DNA of 64,000 nucleotides, from the NCBI GenBank assembly GCA_903813345.2, contig CAIIXF020000003.1, positions 6,595,815 through 6,659,814 of the forward strand. The letters are read 5' to 3'. The notes beneath the pieces were generated by a model. The model saw only the letters and a program-made list of their open reading frames with translations, was not told the origin of the DNA and searched no databases. Shown piece after piece: positions 49,901 through 57,170 of the stretch (positions are counted from its first letter, which is position 1; every line of letters begins with the position of its first letter). Both the position numbers and the translations under genes were made by a program. Origin of the DNA: Owenia fusiformis. Taxonomy: Eukaryota > Annelida > Polychaeta > Sabellida > Oweniidae.

Positions 49901-52900
49901 TTTACGTTGTAAAAAGTGGTGTTGCTTAACCTCTCTAATACCTTAATTCAATACCTTAACCATAACAGTGAAGTCAGGCTTGTATCTATGCATCATTCAA
50001 AAACAAATTCCATTTTATAAAACATGGCTGACAGATTTTCCTTAAGGAGTCTACAGTTTCTCCTTAAGGATGTCTAGCTGAGATGCTTTTCCTTTGGAAG
50101 ACAAATGTTGATACTGGCAAATGCATTGCAACTCTCTGAAACCAAAAAATACTTTCCCTAATGGTAATGATGATTACCCATGAAAGCACAGATGCAAGAC
50201 TGAATTCCATTTCTATTATAACATTTTTACCATTTGTTTGTATTGTTTTTGCGTTTCACCTACAGTAATAGATGATTCAGGTTTGTAGTTTAGAACTCCT
50301 TCATCAAATCATTTATCAAGTTTTTACATCACCTTTAAACTCCAAATCTCACACTTTGCCAATAATGGGAAGGGGAGAGGGGAAAACTTTTGCATAGGGA
50401 TATATTGTGTATCAGGTTTAGAAAGAATTATTGTTGCCCATTGCTTTCAAAATATAAAATGTCTATTGTTAGATGATAACTGTCTATGCTTATGTATGTT
50501 CAATGTTCCTCCTCCATTGTTGTGTCTTGTACGTTATAAACATGTTTTAAGCTCCTGATTAAGTTCAACGCACTTTGGAGAATATCTCATATCCCATTTG
50601 AAATCCCGTAGAAGATATAATTTATATTGTTATCTACTAAGTATATATTCTGTCAAATCATTGTTTTGTAGAATAGTTAACTTTGTGTTTTGTAGATTTT
50701 GTTGTTTTGTCCCAGGGCTCCCACCAGGAAATATTTAGGGTGTGGTGGAAAGATCTTCACCATAACCGTTCATTCATGATATCATAAATAGTTTTTATGT
50801 TGTTATATTTTATCCCTTTACATGCTATTATTGTGTATTTAATCAATTTTAGATTGTGGAAACAATCATGATTTGCCAATAGGTTGTGGTGGGAGCTTAA
50901 TAGACTGTGGTGCTGCACCACAGTCTAAAAGCATAGCGAGAGCTCTGTGTTGTTTAAACTTGTGTATAAATGGGCAACCAATATATTTTCACATTGAATG
51001 AAAAATATACATTGGTGTATTTTGCATATGTGTCACTATTACACCCTGACTTCTGTAACTGCACAAATGCACATAAATATTTGGGTAGCACATAAATGAA
51101 ATAATTTTGTATCTAGTTTGATGAATTATATTCTAAATACCATACTCAAAACTTTGAATATTTAAAAAAGTTCATTATGATTTAAGAAGTCAAAATTGTG
51201 AAAGAAGGTGTATTAAAATTGCCATCCATCCACTTTCTAAATATTCATAATTTCATATTGTTGTAAATGGTTCATAATTATACCAACAAAATGTACTTGA
51301 TATTATGCATCCACCTTTTTGATTGAACATTTTTTTGTTTCCAGTTTGCCGCATTGAAATCAACACAGCTAGGTTCTCTGATGGCTTTGTATCAAATGAT
51401 GACATTTCTAATGTAATCAGGAAAAAGACTGACAATTTTTACACCCCCCTGGACTGTACATGGGAGTTCCATGTTGCCCCAGGGAATAAAGTGAGTGATG
51501 AAGAGTTACAGAGGTAGTACCCATTCCAGTTTTGAATTAGTAGCACCAGAAGTAGTACCCATTCCTTGTCATGACTATGTACATTGAGGGGCTCTACTTG
51601 TGGCTCTGTTATGGCCTATGTTATTGGCCTTATCTTGTCCACCATTGAATAATTATTCAATCTCCTGTGAAATATTCAGTTATTCGATGACATTGGACTC
51701 TATATGGAGAAAACTGTCATCTCAAAAGAAAAATTACATGAAATAATGGAGATGATTTTGTAGAAATATTTTGCAATGTGTGAAAAGAATTTAAGCCCAA
51801 GACTCAATGCATTGTAGCTGCTTCACATTCCACTCAGGCATTGTTTCCTAAAGTTTGCATTCCCGCTGCGCGATCATGCAAAGATTTGGAAAAAACACCT
51901 CCTTGGTATGATTCAGCAATTTGGGCTTTTACAGTATACAAACATTCTTGTTGCAGGTGCATCTAGACTTTGTCGAGTACAAATCCAGTGCGGGCATTTG
52001 TGGGGACAGTTACTTGGCAGTATATGACAGTTCCACCTCTGAGAGCCACAAAGGGGAGTCCATATGTGGGGGACAGCCTAAGCCTTTTAAATCACGCAGC
52101 AATGTGGTGTATCTCCGCATGTTTGCCAAGAATAAGCTTATTGAGCCAACGTTTAAGGTTCTATATTCAACATTTAGTTATGGTAAATATATTTGTATAT
52201 TTTTTTTGCCTGATCTATTTACTACCCCATCCTTATCCATTCTGAATGTTATTGGGTGAATACTTGATCCAAGTGAACACCATTTCTTGGAAAATAATGG
52301 ATGATTTTCTCAAGTTGTATTTTAGCAACATCACCTTCTGGTTTGATGCATTTTGCAGCTGTTGTATTTCCATGTTCACATTATAATTTCTTAATATTAC
52401 TTCCATTCATTTTGGCAGTTTTAAGAACTTCTGCGAAGGCCTTGTCACTATACACAGATTTTAGACTGTATGAGGAAAATAATTTACATTTATCTGTGAT
52501 TGAATTAGCAAATAAATGATTCCTTTCTTTCTTTCATGTAATTAGCAGATTTTGTCAAAAGTACTCATTTTAGAAAACATTATTGAACCATTATCACCAA
52601 TGTATGTACTTCATGTATATTGCATGATGTTCGTAGCACTATGAGAATAAATGAAAGTGGCAAAGCTCACTTCCTTTCATATTGTAATTTGTATCTTCTC
52701 TTGCATCGAGAAAAGTAATCATGTTAACCTTTATGTTACAGCACCTTGCAAAGAAGACCAGTTCCTCTGCGGAGTGAATGTGTGTTTCAATAATAGCCTC
52801 AAGTGTAATGATCGCCTCAACTGTCCTGATCCTGACACACTGGAGGAGACTGCCTGCATGAGGGCCACAGATGGTATGTCAAATGTTTCAATTTCACAGT

Positions 52901-55542
52901 AATTCACATACATTATACATGTTTTTTTCATTGAAAGGTTCACATTGATAAGTTAATGAGTTTAAGAATTGGTTCAATGTCCACTGATCATGCCCAATAT
53001 GAAGCCATAGTCCCCATCTATAGTGTGAGAGTTACGGATGATTTTAGCACTTTGGAGCTTAAAAGATCTTAATGGTTTCCAATGTAGCTTACATGAGCCT
53101 CTATTGGATTTTCAATGATATTAGTTTTATTTATATGATTCAGGTTTCAGTACAACACCAGGTATGATAAACAATCTAAACATTCCCTAACACTATGATA
53201 CATTTCCTTAAAATACCCTTAAAATGTCTAATGAACTCAGAATTATATTAACCACTACAAACACTGGGTGTTCAATAAGTTTTCATAATAATATTTTAAA
53301 GTTGACATGTTACATACAAGAGTGCAACTTTCAGTGATAATAGATTAATAGCTGCCCATTGGTATTAGTTCAATCCATATTTGGAAAGCATTTTTATATT
53401 AAATTTAATGTTGTATATTTTTTCTAAGACAAGCTTATTATTTTCTCTTAAAAAAGTATTATTATTAGAAAACATTGAACACCCTAGATACATTCTCACC
53501 CAATAATTGTATATTTAAATATGTTATACTTCATACAAACTTTTATACTTTTGTCAACATACCTCCTTATTTTCAATTTAATATACAATTACTTCATTCC
53601 ACCAACTTCCTACTGTACATAGAAATACATAATGTGATACATCTTTTAATAATAGGCACATGGGGTATTCTTTGACTATTATGTAGGTGTTAAAGTGGCA
53701 GCAAAAGATGAAGAGAGTGTAAAATGTTGATCATATATGCTAATTGCTAAGATACCAAAAAATGAAAGCAATTCCAGATTGAAAATCAATTAAATTATAA
53801 GATAGTACAAAGTAATGTCGTCAGAATAAAAAAGTTGTGACATTTTTTCAAAATATATTATTCAAGTTTTCTCGGTCTTTTGTTGCCCCTTTATCTATCT
53901 GTCCCATGTTATAGTTCACCGATTTAACCATAATGTAGGTTTGGATATGGGGAAAATGAAATTGGATACTAATATTATTAAGAATCTAAAAGTGGATAGT
54001 TTATCGATATTATGGATATATAGTTACTCAGTAATATAATACTCACAAATACTTTCCTGTTTTTGAAAAAGGGATATTTTAGTTTTTGAAATTGAATCAT
54101 CTTTCCAGTGGTTTACAAGCAATACTGGAAATATTAATAACAGTCTTTAATACATAATAAATTTGGGGCACCCTGTAAATTACAGTAGATAATATGTCAT
54201 ATTATTTATTTCAGAGCCTAGTACTGCTGGTATAGCAGTAGAATATCATGCTGTAATCCTGGGCTGTGTTGGTGGTGCCCTCTTTACAATAGTTCTTGTG
54301 GCTCTTATCGTGACGTGCCATCAACGAAGCAGAGACCGAGAGCGTAAACGGAGATTACATATCAATGAACTTCGTAACCAATTAGAGATGGATGCCTTGC
54401 TGAATCAGTCACCTCAGTTACCAATGGGGAATAACATCGGAAACCATGTTGGTAATAGGCCAAATGGTCGCCATAGTGTCAAAAGTGATATTGAAGAGAG
54501 GGAGGTTGGTTACCATGGGAACCATAGTAACCATAAAACAAAGACTGATATTGAGGCTACAGTGCTTTATGATTATCCATTGGCTGCTTCCACTCCAGGA
54601 CCATCTGTCTCTGGGGCTGCAGCAGTGCATTACCCTGGTTACGAGGGCTCATTGAAGCGTAACCATGGTAATGAATCATCCCTCAAACGTAACCAGGGTA
54701 CAAAAGGAAAGGGAATCTTAAGAACTTCAAAAACAGAAGGAGATATACATGGTAGTAAATCTAATCCCAGTATTCATAACCCAAGTGCCCCAAACACCCC
54801 AAAGGGTAAGCGTACCAAGAAGGGCACACCTAAACTGGACAGGTCCATGAGTGAAGATGCAGCAAAACGTCTTAGTTACCATGACAACCAGGAAAATGGT
54901 GTTGCTCAAGTTTCCCCAGAGCGTGAAAACCATCGCCATTCACAAAGCTTTACTGTGCATGATTTCAATGATCCTCATGATATTATTAAAGGATATGAGA
55001 CAAAGTGCATAGGACATGACAACGACAGTGATGATATAGGAATTAGTGGAATTGCATCTGCTAGTAAACCCTTAAGCTCAACACTACCCAGGTCTAATTC
55101 TAAGCCAATAACACCCAAAGCAGGCACACCTAAAAGCAACAGGGCGACTCCATCAAGAGAGGAGAGCTATAAGCAGAAAGGGAATAAACCCAAACCTGTT
55201 AATTGCCCAGTTGCCCCCGAACTCATCACTAGACTTCCTCAAGTAAACAATCAGAATAGCAAAGGCAAATATAATGCAGATCCAAGCAACACTATAATTC
55301 CTAACTCGGATTATAAACCAACTAGTAATCTCAGTAATCATACCATAGGTAACTCTGGACGATCAGCTCGAGAGAAAAGTCCCAGTCCTCGGCCTGATAT
55401 CGTCCTCGCAGACCATTTCACACTAGCTTCGCCTAAAATGGGACACAATAAACCTAAGCCCAAACCTGTGGCGCCCCCTAGATCCCCAGAGATTAGAATA
55501 ACAAGAGCGCCACCTACTAGGTATATGGATGAACAGGTTTGA
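16868..55542 (+). CDS. Neto: Neto-like CUB/LDLa transmembrane receptor (whole gene, spliced)
   Basis: Exons: 16868-16943, 43735-43905, 46229-46360, 46618-46758, 47176-47208, 51345-51490, 51957-52182, 52742-52873, 54215-55542. Joined they give 2385 nt, 794 residues plus stop, with matching phases at every junction. Domains: signal peptide 1-21; CUB1 about 49-165 (four Cys, DGPYGYS motif matching DGPFGFS of vertebrate NETO); CUB2 about 186-306; LDLa 311-347 with six Cys; transmembrane helix 365-387; cytoplasmic tail 388-794. This order is diagnostic of the Neto family, auxiliary subunits that bind ionotropic glutamate receptors of the kainate class at synapses in vertebrates and flies. The tail is longer than the roughly 160-170 residues of vertebrate NETO2, is rich in Ser, Pro, Lys and Asn, and carries a PxxPxR SH3-type site (PVAPPR). 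It ends in DEQV, unlike the TRV end of vertebrate NETO. An acceptor directly before exon 1 implies an upstream noncoding exon, not located. Family call firm; function in this animal is inferred. Confidence -1.
17270..17315. repeat. Solo pogo-like end
   Basis: TATACAGGTTTCACTGTACATG matches the right end of the pogo-like MITE family; no left end found. Confidence -1.
17527..17690. repeat. Two-copy tandem duplication, about 90 bp
   Basis: ACTGGGGAGT...CTTCTGATAAACCCAATCT and the following TCTTCTCTCTTCCT occur twice in tandem with small differences. Confidence -1.
18100..18990. repeat. Minisatellite, mixed 24-bp and 16-bp units
   Basis: Units GTACAGTGCATGTATGTATT+AGGG and GTACAGTCTATTAGGG alternate in a higher-order pattern over about 0.9 kb. 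Confidence -1.
20147..20300. mobile_element. Small repeat with GCCCGTAGCC start and C runs
   Basis: AGGCCCGTAGCCTGCGAGGG followed by CCCCCCC runs, of the kind of short dispersed element common in marine invertebrates. Related in style to 23588-23803. Confidence -1.
21880..22176. mobile_element. CACTA-like MITE with 3-bp target duplication
   Basis: Ends CACTGTTCC...GGAACAGTG with about 50-bp inverted repeats (GCAGTTAGCTTCATTCAAGA in both), flanked by ATA at 21877-21879 and 22177-22179. CACTG ends plus 3-bp duplication fit the CMC (EnSpm/CACTA) superfamily. A second, inner palindrome with about 30-bp arms (CTTAGAATGACTCTAACTGA...) spans 21943-22022. Confidence -1.
23588..23803. mobile_element. 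Small repeat with G run and GACTACGCCCC end
   Basis: Opens with a G-rich run and closes CTGACTACGCCCCTGCAT, i.e. GGGGCGTAGTC on the other strand. Probably a non-autonomous element; superfamily unknown. Confidence -1.
23895..24240. repeat. Diverged tandem duplication, about 200 bp
   Basis: GATCTGTTACAAATAGG and AATAAAAGGGAAATAATG at 23910-23970 recur as GATCTGCTACAAATGGG and AATAAAAGGGAAATAATA at 24109-24167. Confidence -1.
25942..26079. repeat. 75-bp tandem repeat, left part
   Basis: Units with CATATATACAACCTTTAA and CTACAGAGTGATTAATTAGA. Continues at 26912-27130 after an element insertion. Confidence -1.
26080..26911. mobile_element. 832-bp non-autonomous element inserted at TTAA
   Basis: Ends AGTCCCCGTCTAAAGTTT and AAACTTTAGATGGGGACT are inverted repeats, flanked by TTAA at 26076-26079 and 26912-26915. 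TTAA targets are used by piggyBac and Kolobok elements. No transposase. The surrounding tandem units keep ACCTTTAAATAGAAC uninterrupted, showing the empty site. Confidence -1.
26912..27130. repeat. 75-bp tandem repeat, right part
   Basis: Resumes exactly at the TTAA with AAATAGAACAACTACAGAGT; two to three further units. Confidence -1.
27500..27616. repeat. 76-bp tandem repeat, left part
   Basis: Units containing ATTAAAAAGCTCCTGGAATT, GGGCATTCTTAAACATAAGC and ATCATTGCACTTTTGATTAT. Interrupted by the piggyBac element and resumed at 33741. Confidence -1.
28283..28296. promoter_or_regulatory. RFX X-box-like motif 1
   Basis: GTTACCATGACAAC, one mismatch from the palindromic RFX X-box. Sits in the left part of the piggyBac relic. 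Confidence -1.
28441..28454. promoter_or_regulatory. RFX X-box-like motif 2
   Basis: GTTACCATGGCAAC, a full match to the RFX X-box consensus GTTRCCATGGYAAC, 158 bp from the first. Function not known. Confidence -1.
29716..29960. mobile_element. Hairpin MITE nested in the piggyBac relic
   Basis: TTCTATTGAGGTTGAATACC...CTTGTGAAAG forms the same hairpin as 298-425, followed by a block that matches 785-905 in inverse orientation (ATTGATGTCTAATTAATCAT). Confidence -1.
30245..30494 (-). pseudogene. piggyBac transposase fragment (DDE_Tnp_1_7-like)
   Basis: Minus strand reads GKNFTRDRFQLLLRFWHMNN, then NPYIKVR; after a one-base shift LDFYVQREFCHNTLHENIAL and IAGLVSMSKR. This follows the family pattern MSRNRFxLLLRFxHFNDN ... 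KVRPLIDxxNxxF ... ENIAxDEGLVPFKGR. The first catalytic Asp position of the family (IDE/LDE) reads IAG here, so it is dead. A CATTATAG acceptor-like sequence precedes it. Confidence -1.
33330..33419 (-). pseudogene. Probable N terminus of the piggyBac transposase relic
   Basis: An ATG at 33419 opens MAALDLNDDGSDF; after a one-base shift it continues ESLFDSDSDLSGVRSKSDDD. Acidic, Ser-rich N termini are usual for piggyBac transposases. Position and strand fit the fragment at 30245-30494. Confidence -1.
33622..33729. repeat. Subterminal palindromes of the piggyBac element
   Basis: AAAGCCGATCTCATCGGCTTT (one copy) and AGAGCCGATTTAATCGGCTC (two copies) lie within 120 bp of the right end; the other end lacks them. 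They may be transposase-binding repeats. Confidence -1.
33741..33835. repeat. 76-bp tandem repeat, right part
   Basis: Resumes at TTAAACATAACCAAATCATG and continues ATTAAAAAGCTCCTGGATTT. Confidence -1.
34090..34760. repeat. Degenerate 22-bp repeat with an internal inversion
   Basis: Units like GAACATTGGATATAATCTTT. At 34450-34490 the units run in the opposite orientation (AAAGATTATATCTAATGTTC), making a hairpin. A leftover stretch of the same repeat lies at 38380-38520. Confidence -1.
35088..35505. repeat. Inner long palindrome of the 2.96-kb element
   Basis: Arms 35088-35285 and 35303-35505, centred on a 17-bp loop. The arm tips CTAAATATTGGGTGCGGAG reuse the AAATATTGGGTGCGG motif of the outer ends, so inner and outer palindromes are related. 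Confidence -1.
35513..37630. repeat. CCATGG palindrome tract
   Basis: Dense repeats of CCATGGTATACCATGG, ATGAAATACCATGGTATG and GCATTTGATGG. From about 36780 to 37480 they form tandem units of roughly 110 bp; at 35666-35885 they form another palindrome around TACTGCCGTTTCGCAGTA-type arms. Open frames here are repeat artefacts. Confidence -1.
38380..38520. repeat. Remnant of the 22-bp repeat of 34090-34760
   Basis: AGAAGATTGGATATAATCTG and similar units, isolated from the main array by the 2.96-kb element and about 0.5 kb. Confidence -1.
39136..39633. mobile_element. 498-bp CpG-rich element with TA target
   Basis: Perfect inverted ends ATGGCCTAGTCACATAGCCC with flanking TA (39134-39135, 39634-39635). 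Strongly GC-rich in an AT-rich region, with many short CCGGCCG, GAGCTCGGTG and CACCGAGCTC repeats. No coding capacity. TA duplication fits a Tc1/mariner-type or similar element, not certain. Confidence -1.
40242..40316. mobile_element. 75-bp internally deleted copy of the 378-bp MITE family
   Basis: Both ends (TATCCTGTGTGCAGG and AAATGCAGAGGTTA) match the family, the middle of about 300 bp is gone. Flanks GTCTTTCAG and GTCTTTAAG agree at 8 of 9 bases, so it is an older insertion. Confidence -1.
41215..41361. mobile_element. Pogo-like MITE, degraded copy
   Basis: Right end ATACACAGTTTTACTGTA; left part has AGTGAACACCTCTCTCT repeated after 17 bp. Left terminus not found. Confidence -1.
42160..42273. 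mobile_element. 114-bp hAT-like MITE with 8-bp target duplication
   Basis: Inverted ends TTAGCCTAGCTACAAG and CTTGGAGCTAGACTA, flanked by AGTACAAG at 42152-42159 and 42274-42281. The middle has C and G runs that pair with each other. An 8-bp duplication fits hAT. Confidence -1.
42294..42471. mobile_element. Pogo-like MITE, well preserved copy
   Basis: Ends CAGTAAAACCTGTATATCTG and AAGACAGGTTTTACTG, flanked by TA on both sides. 178 bp, starts 13 bp after the hAT-like MITE's target duplication. Confidence -1.
42846..43650. repeat. 38-bp minisatellite before Neto exon 2
   Basis: About twenty near-identical 38-bp units built around TTGAAGTGTTCTTTGTGAAA and AATCAGCTAAGGC, alternating two variants (GCAATAA and GCTATAA). 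Near the 3' side a longer variant with CCCATATGTAAGTGATCAAT occurs twice. Very low divergence indicates recent expansion. Confidence -1.
43735..43905 (+). CDS. Neto: Neto exon 2 (linker and CUB1 first half)
   Basis: Encodes a Pro-rich linker (GDDPPSPGGAILPP) and the start of CUB1: KNCWNF, then YSPGYPKDYPNNTECMQVLI, which matches the SPNYPxxYPxNxEC pattern of NETO CUB1. Acceptor TTTCAG and donor GTATGT; phase 1 at both ends, 171 nt. A 38-bp minisatellite ends only about 90 bp before this exon. Confidence -1.
43976..44369. mobile_element. 394-bp MITE in Neto intron 2
   Basis: Inverted ends AAAGGACGATTCTCGGTTTG and CAAACCGAGAATCGTCCTTT. The inside is a direct duplication of about 190 bp (GAGCATTATCCCTGCTTCGG / GAGCGTTATCCCTGCTTCAG). 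No clear target duplication. Confidence -1.
44370..46228 (+). other. Neto: Remainder of Neto intron 2
   Basis: AT-rich intron sequence; no further exon, RNA gene or repeat recognised. Confidence -1.
46229..46360 (+). CDS. Neto: Neto exon 3 (CUB1 middle), with alternative ends at 46390 and 46420
   Basis: Starts after ATTTACAG and encodes APKGYVVQLDFRDKFHIE, then YDYLEIRDGPYGYSNLK. The first donor, GTAATA at 46361, gives the length expected for a NETO CUB1. The last 19 nt plus the donor are repeated twice more, giving further donors at 46391 (GTAATA) and 46421 (GTACAA). Each step is 30 nt, in frame and without a stop, so use of the later donors would add 10 or 20 residues to a CUB1 loop. Confidence -1.
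46342..46420 (+). repeat. 30-bp tandem triplication across the Neto exon 3 donor
   Basis: Three copies of TACTCAAATCTTAAAGGTAA-type sequence; degraded fourth and fifth copies near 46450 and 46507 lack usable donors. Confidence -1.
46618..46758 (+). CDS. Neto: Neto exon 4 (CUB1 end)
   Basis: Encodes VYCGRTHPPLLTSTSRYLWI, then QFMSDATIEYSGFKAVYDF. This is the C-terminal part of CUB1 with its fourth Cys (YCG), and it aligns with [20 protein letters not shown] of human NETO2 as I recall it. Acceptor ATATTAG, donor GTATGT, phase 1 to phase 1, 141 nt. Confidence -1.
46867..46933. repeat. 67-bp hairpin in Neto intron 4
   Basis: Arms TTGTATATTGGGTTTAT and ATAAACCTAATATACAA (one mismatch), with ATGATATATCAT inside. 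Could be a very small fold-back repeat. Confidence -1.
47176..47208 (+). CDS. Neto: Neto exon 5, 33-nt microexon in the inter-CUB linker
   Basis: Flanked by TTTCTGTTTAAG and a strong donor GTAAGT. It is 33 nt long, phase 1 on both sides, and encodes GAVKDMSLNFT. In vertebrate NETO2 the same place, between the DPD after CUB1 and the first Cys of CUB2, reads GALKPLP, so GAVK fits well. It can be included or skipped without changing the frame. Too short to be found by an ORF scan. Confidence rests on consensus splice sites plus the family alignment. Confidence -1.
48140..49115. repeat. Tandem duplication of about 105 bp, one copy split by an element
   Basis: CAGTTTACAAGCCTTAATG, AAAATTGGTTGAAGTTAACA, CCAGAT, TGTTCCACTTGTCCTACC occur twice. 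The first copy is split at CCAGA|TA by 48214-48962; the second (49014-49115) is uninterrupted. Confidence -1.
48214..48962. mobile_element. 749-bp fold-back MITE with TA target, in Neto intron 5
   Basis: Ends CAGGGTGTTC and GAACACCCTG, flanked by TA (48212-48213, 48963-48964). The two halves are imperfect inverted copies about 370 bp long meeting near 48585. Mariner-like ends; no transposase. Confidence -1.
49223..49936. mobile_element. 714-bp MITE with AAT target duplication
   Basis: Inverted ends AGAGAGGTTAAGCAA and TTGCTTAACCTCTCT with GCAAACGTAAACC-like subterminal parts, flanked by AAT at 49220-49222 and 49937-49939. It sits inside a short tandem repeat (AATACCTTAATTC), which makes the flanks look duplicated over a longer distance. 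A 3-bp target is compatible with PIF/Harbinger. Confidence -1.
50713..50947. mobile_element. Possible MITE with CAGGGCTC ends
   Basis: CAGGGCTCCCACC at the left and GCGAGAGCTCTG at the right are partly inverted. GGTGTGGTGG and TTGTGGTGGGAGC occur inside. No clear target duplication; weak call. Confidence -1.
51345..51490 (+). CDS. Neto: Neto exon 6 (CUB2 first half)
   Basis: After TTGTTTCCAG it encodes CRIEINTARFSDGFVSND and later DCTWEFHVAPGNK, the opening of CUB2 with its first two Cys. NETO2 has ACEFEMGGSEG and DCKWYIRAPP at the matching places. 146 nt; enters in phase 1 and leaves in phase 0 at donor GTGAGT. Confidence -1.
51957..52182 (+). CDS. Neto: Neto exon 7 (CUB2 second half)
   Basis: After TTGTTGCAG it encodes VHLDFVEYKSSAGICGDSYL, AVYDSST, ESICGG and the final strands ending in YSTFSYG. 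The order of Cys and the AVYDGSSS-like motif match NETO CUB2. 226 nt, ends in phase 1 at donor GTAAAT. Confidence -1.
52742..52873 (+). CDS. Neto: Neto exon 8 (LDL-receptor class A module)
   Basis: One exon encodes one complete LDLa repeat: six Cys in the pattern CKEDQFLC, VC, LKC, LNC, AC, with acidic residues (DPDTLEE) before the last Cys in place of the usual calcium-binding SDE. Matches the single LDLa of NETO1/2. Phase 1 on both sides, 132 nt, donor GTATGT. Confidence -1.
53144..53161 (+). CDS. Neto: Possible 18-nt juxtamembrane microexon of Neto
   Basis: Between exons 8 and 9 lies ATGATTCAG, then 18 nt, then GTATGA. The 18 nt are phase 1 on both sides and would insert GFSTTP between the LDLa module and the membrane stem (EPSTAG), lengthening the protein to 800 residues. 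It is a splice-site and phase argument only; a chance match is quite possible. Confidence -1.
53268..54177. repeat. Possible decayed mariner-like remnant in the last Neto intron
   Basis: CTGGGTGTTCAATAAG at 53268 and GGGGCACCCTGTA at about 54165 have the look of mariner ends (TACAGGGTGCCCC inverted). No transposase motif seen between. A solo end of the same kind (TACAGGGTGACCCA) lies at 58949-58962. Confidence -1.
54215..55542 (+). CDS. Neto: Neto exon 9 (transmembrane helix and cytoplasmic tail)
   Basis: Acceptor TTATTTCAG ends at 54214. It encodes a short stem, a hydrophobic helix (residues 365-387, AVILGCVGGALFTIVLVALI), a basic stop-transfer segment (RSRDRERKRR) and a 407-residue tail. 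The tail has repeated SLKRNxG motifs, a basic KGKRTKKGTPK stretch, two related NKPKP-VAP segments, the second containing PVAPPR, and ends in DEQV. The stop codon is at 55540-55542. The open frame of more than 400 codons in AT-rich DNA strongly supports coding. Confidence -1.
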
Positions 55543-55709
55543 TGTTGGCCTCTATTATGCAATTTAACTCAAATGCACCAAATGTTATAATACCGTGATA
55601 TTCAGGATAAAATGGGTCCTCAAAGAATAAAGTCAAAAATAATATTTAGTGGGGTACATGTGGATGTCATGCCTATTTAACTGGTAATTTTAGTTTAGAG
55701 GTACATGTA

Positions 55710-55881
55710 CAGTAAAATCTGTCTAATCTGAATGAAAGCTGGGATCTGTCAAAAGTGTATGGATTAACAGGTGTCCAAATTTCAAGGTTTTATACATGAG
55801 TCAATGGGAGGTAATAAAACTGGAACTAAGAAAGTGTTCACATTCAGATAAGAGAGGTGTTCAGATATACAGGTTTTAATG
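55710..55881. mobile_element. Pogo-like MITE in the Neto 3' UTR
   Basis: Ends CAGTAAAATCTGTCTAATCTG and CAGATATACAGGTTTTAATG with TA on both sides. 172 bp. Confidence -1.
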
Positions 55882-57148
55882 TAGAAAATATAAAATGCTT
55901 TCAAGAATATTGCAATTTTGTACATGTAATTTACTTGACTCTGTAAGGCAGAATCAGATCAACCTTTCCAAAAATTAGCAAGGTAATTGGAAAATGTTTC
56001 TTTTTATTATCATATGGACTCAATGGCAGTTTTGGCATTATTGATCAACCATTTATGAAATCTTGTATGTGATCCTTTTTTTAGCGAATCGTTCATTTCA
56101 CAGATTCTTCATGTCTCGCTTGTATTGAGTGTTACTTGATACCTTTTGAAAATGTAGATATTGTTTTGATTTAGACTGTATAGGTTAACTACAATTTATT
56201 CAATAAGTTAGGATCTCGCAACTTGTACCTTGTTCTTTGTTTGTTTCTTTCATGTTACATTTTTGAATTTATTAATTTTCCCAATTGATTAATATCGGTA
56301 AAAATGTTTATGATGTAGATTTATATACAGGCAATATTATGCTTGTAAACAATTTGATTAATTTTATTCCAACATTGTTGTCTCATTAGGAAGCACAATT
56401 TATACTTTATTTGTCTATACACCCAATGTCTTCCTTGCAATTTGATATCTTGCACCCATGTGCTTTTAAAACATTCAAGGTATGTTTCTGCCATTAGATT
56501 GTTAGATTTAATATGACTGGCATCAAATAGATGGCAGAACAGTTGTTTGTTACTTCCTGTTGTGTTGAATAATATTAAATATTTTACTCCTTTAAAACCT
56601 AAAATACATAACATTATTCAAACAATATACATTTTTGGCACTTTTTGTGCTAAATTATCTTTGTTTTGTGCTGATGGTTATGCATGCATCTGTCTGTCTG
56701 TCTTGGCGTATGGACCTGTGCAACTTCAATCAAATCTTTTCCTCAATATTTCTGTTCAAATTGAAATTTTTACAGATGCAAGAGCAGACAAACCTGATTA
56801 GGTTTTGTAAATTACAGCCATTTTGAATTTTTTGATCAAATAAGTGTGATATTTATCACTGTGAGTCTTGTTCTTATTCTGTTTTATATGAAGGAAAATC
56901 ATATAATTGCTTTTACATGATCCATGTATTATAATTTGCGGACTTTAAAACATTTACATGATTTATCCAATCAATGAACCCATTGACTATTATGCCATCT
57001 ATTGACACCATTGAACACAATGCAACATGCAAAATCTAGTTTGTTGACTATAATTGTTATTGTTATGTAAAATGAATGTAGTAATCATTGGCTTACTAGG
57101 AAATTCTATACAATAATGTTATTTGTACCACACGCTTTGTTTTACTGA

Positions 57149-57154
57149 AATAAA
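57149..57154 (+). terminator. Candidate poly(A) signal for Neto
   Basis: AATAAA on the + strand about 1.6 kb after the Neto stop and before the convergent CYC1 3' end. Chosen for position only. Confidence -1.
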
Positions 57155-57170
57155 AAACATATCAACTATT

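Larger units (their letters stand above)
55543..57170 (+). other. Neto: Probable Neto 3' untranslated region
   Basis: No coding sequence is seen. The first AATAAA-type signal is at about 55626; a well-placed AATAAA occurs at 57149-57154. The true 3' end is therefore uncertain. A pogo-like MITE sits inside at 55710-55881. Confidence -1.

Noticed and set aside
49220-49960. 24-bp target duplication around the 714-bp element
   Set aside because: The flanks are part of a 13-bp tandem repeat; the minimal duplication is AAT.
54418-55562. Several reverse-strand and shifted frames over Neto exon 9
   Set aside because: Shadows of the 414-codon Neto frame, which continues the splice phase and has the transmembrane helix.
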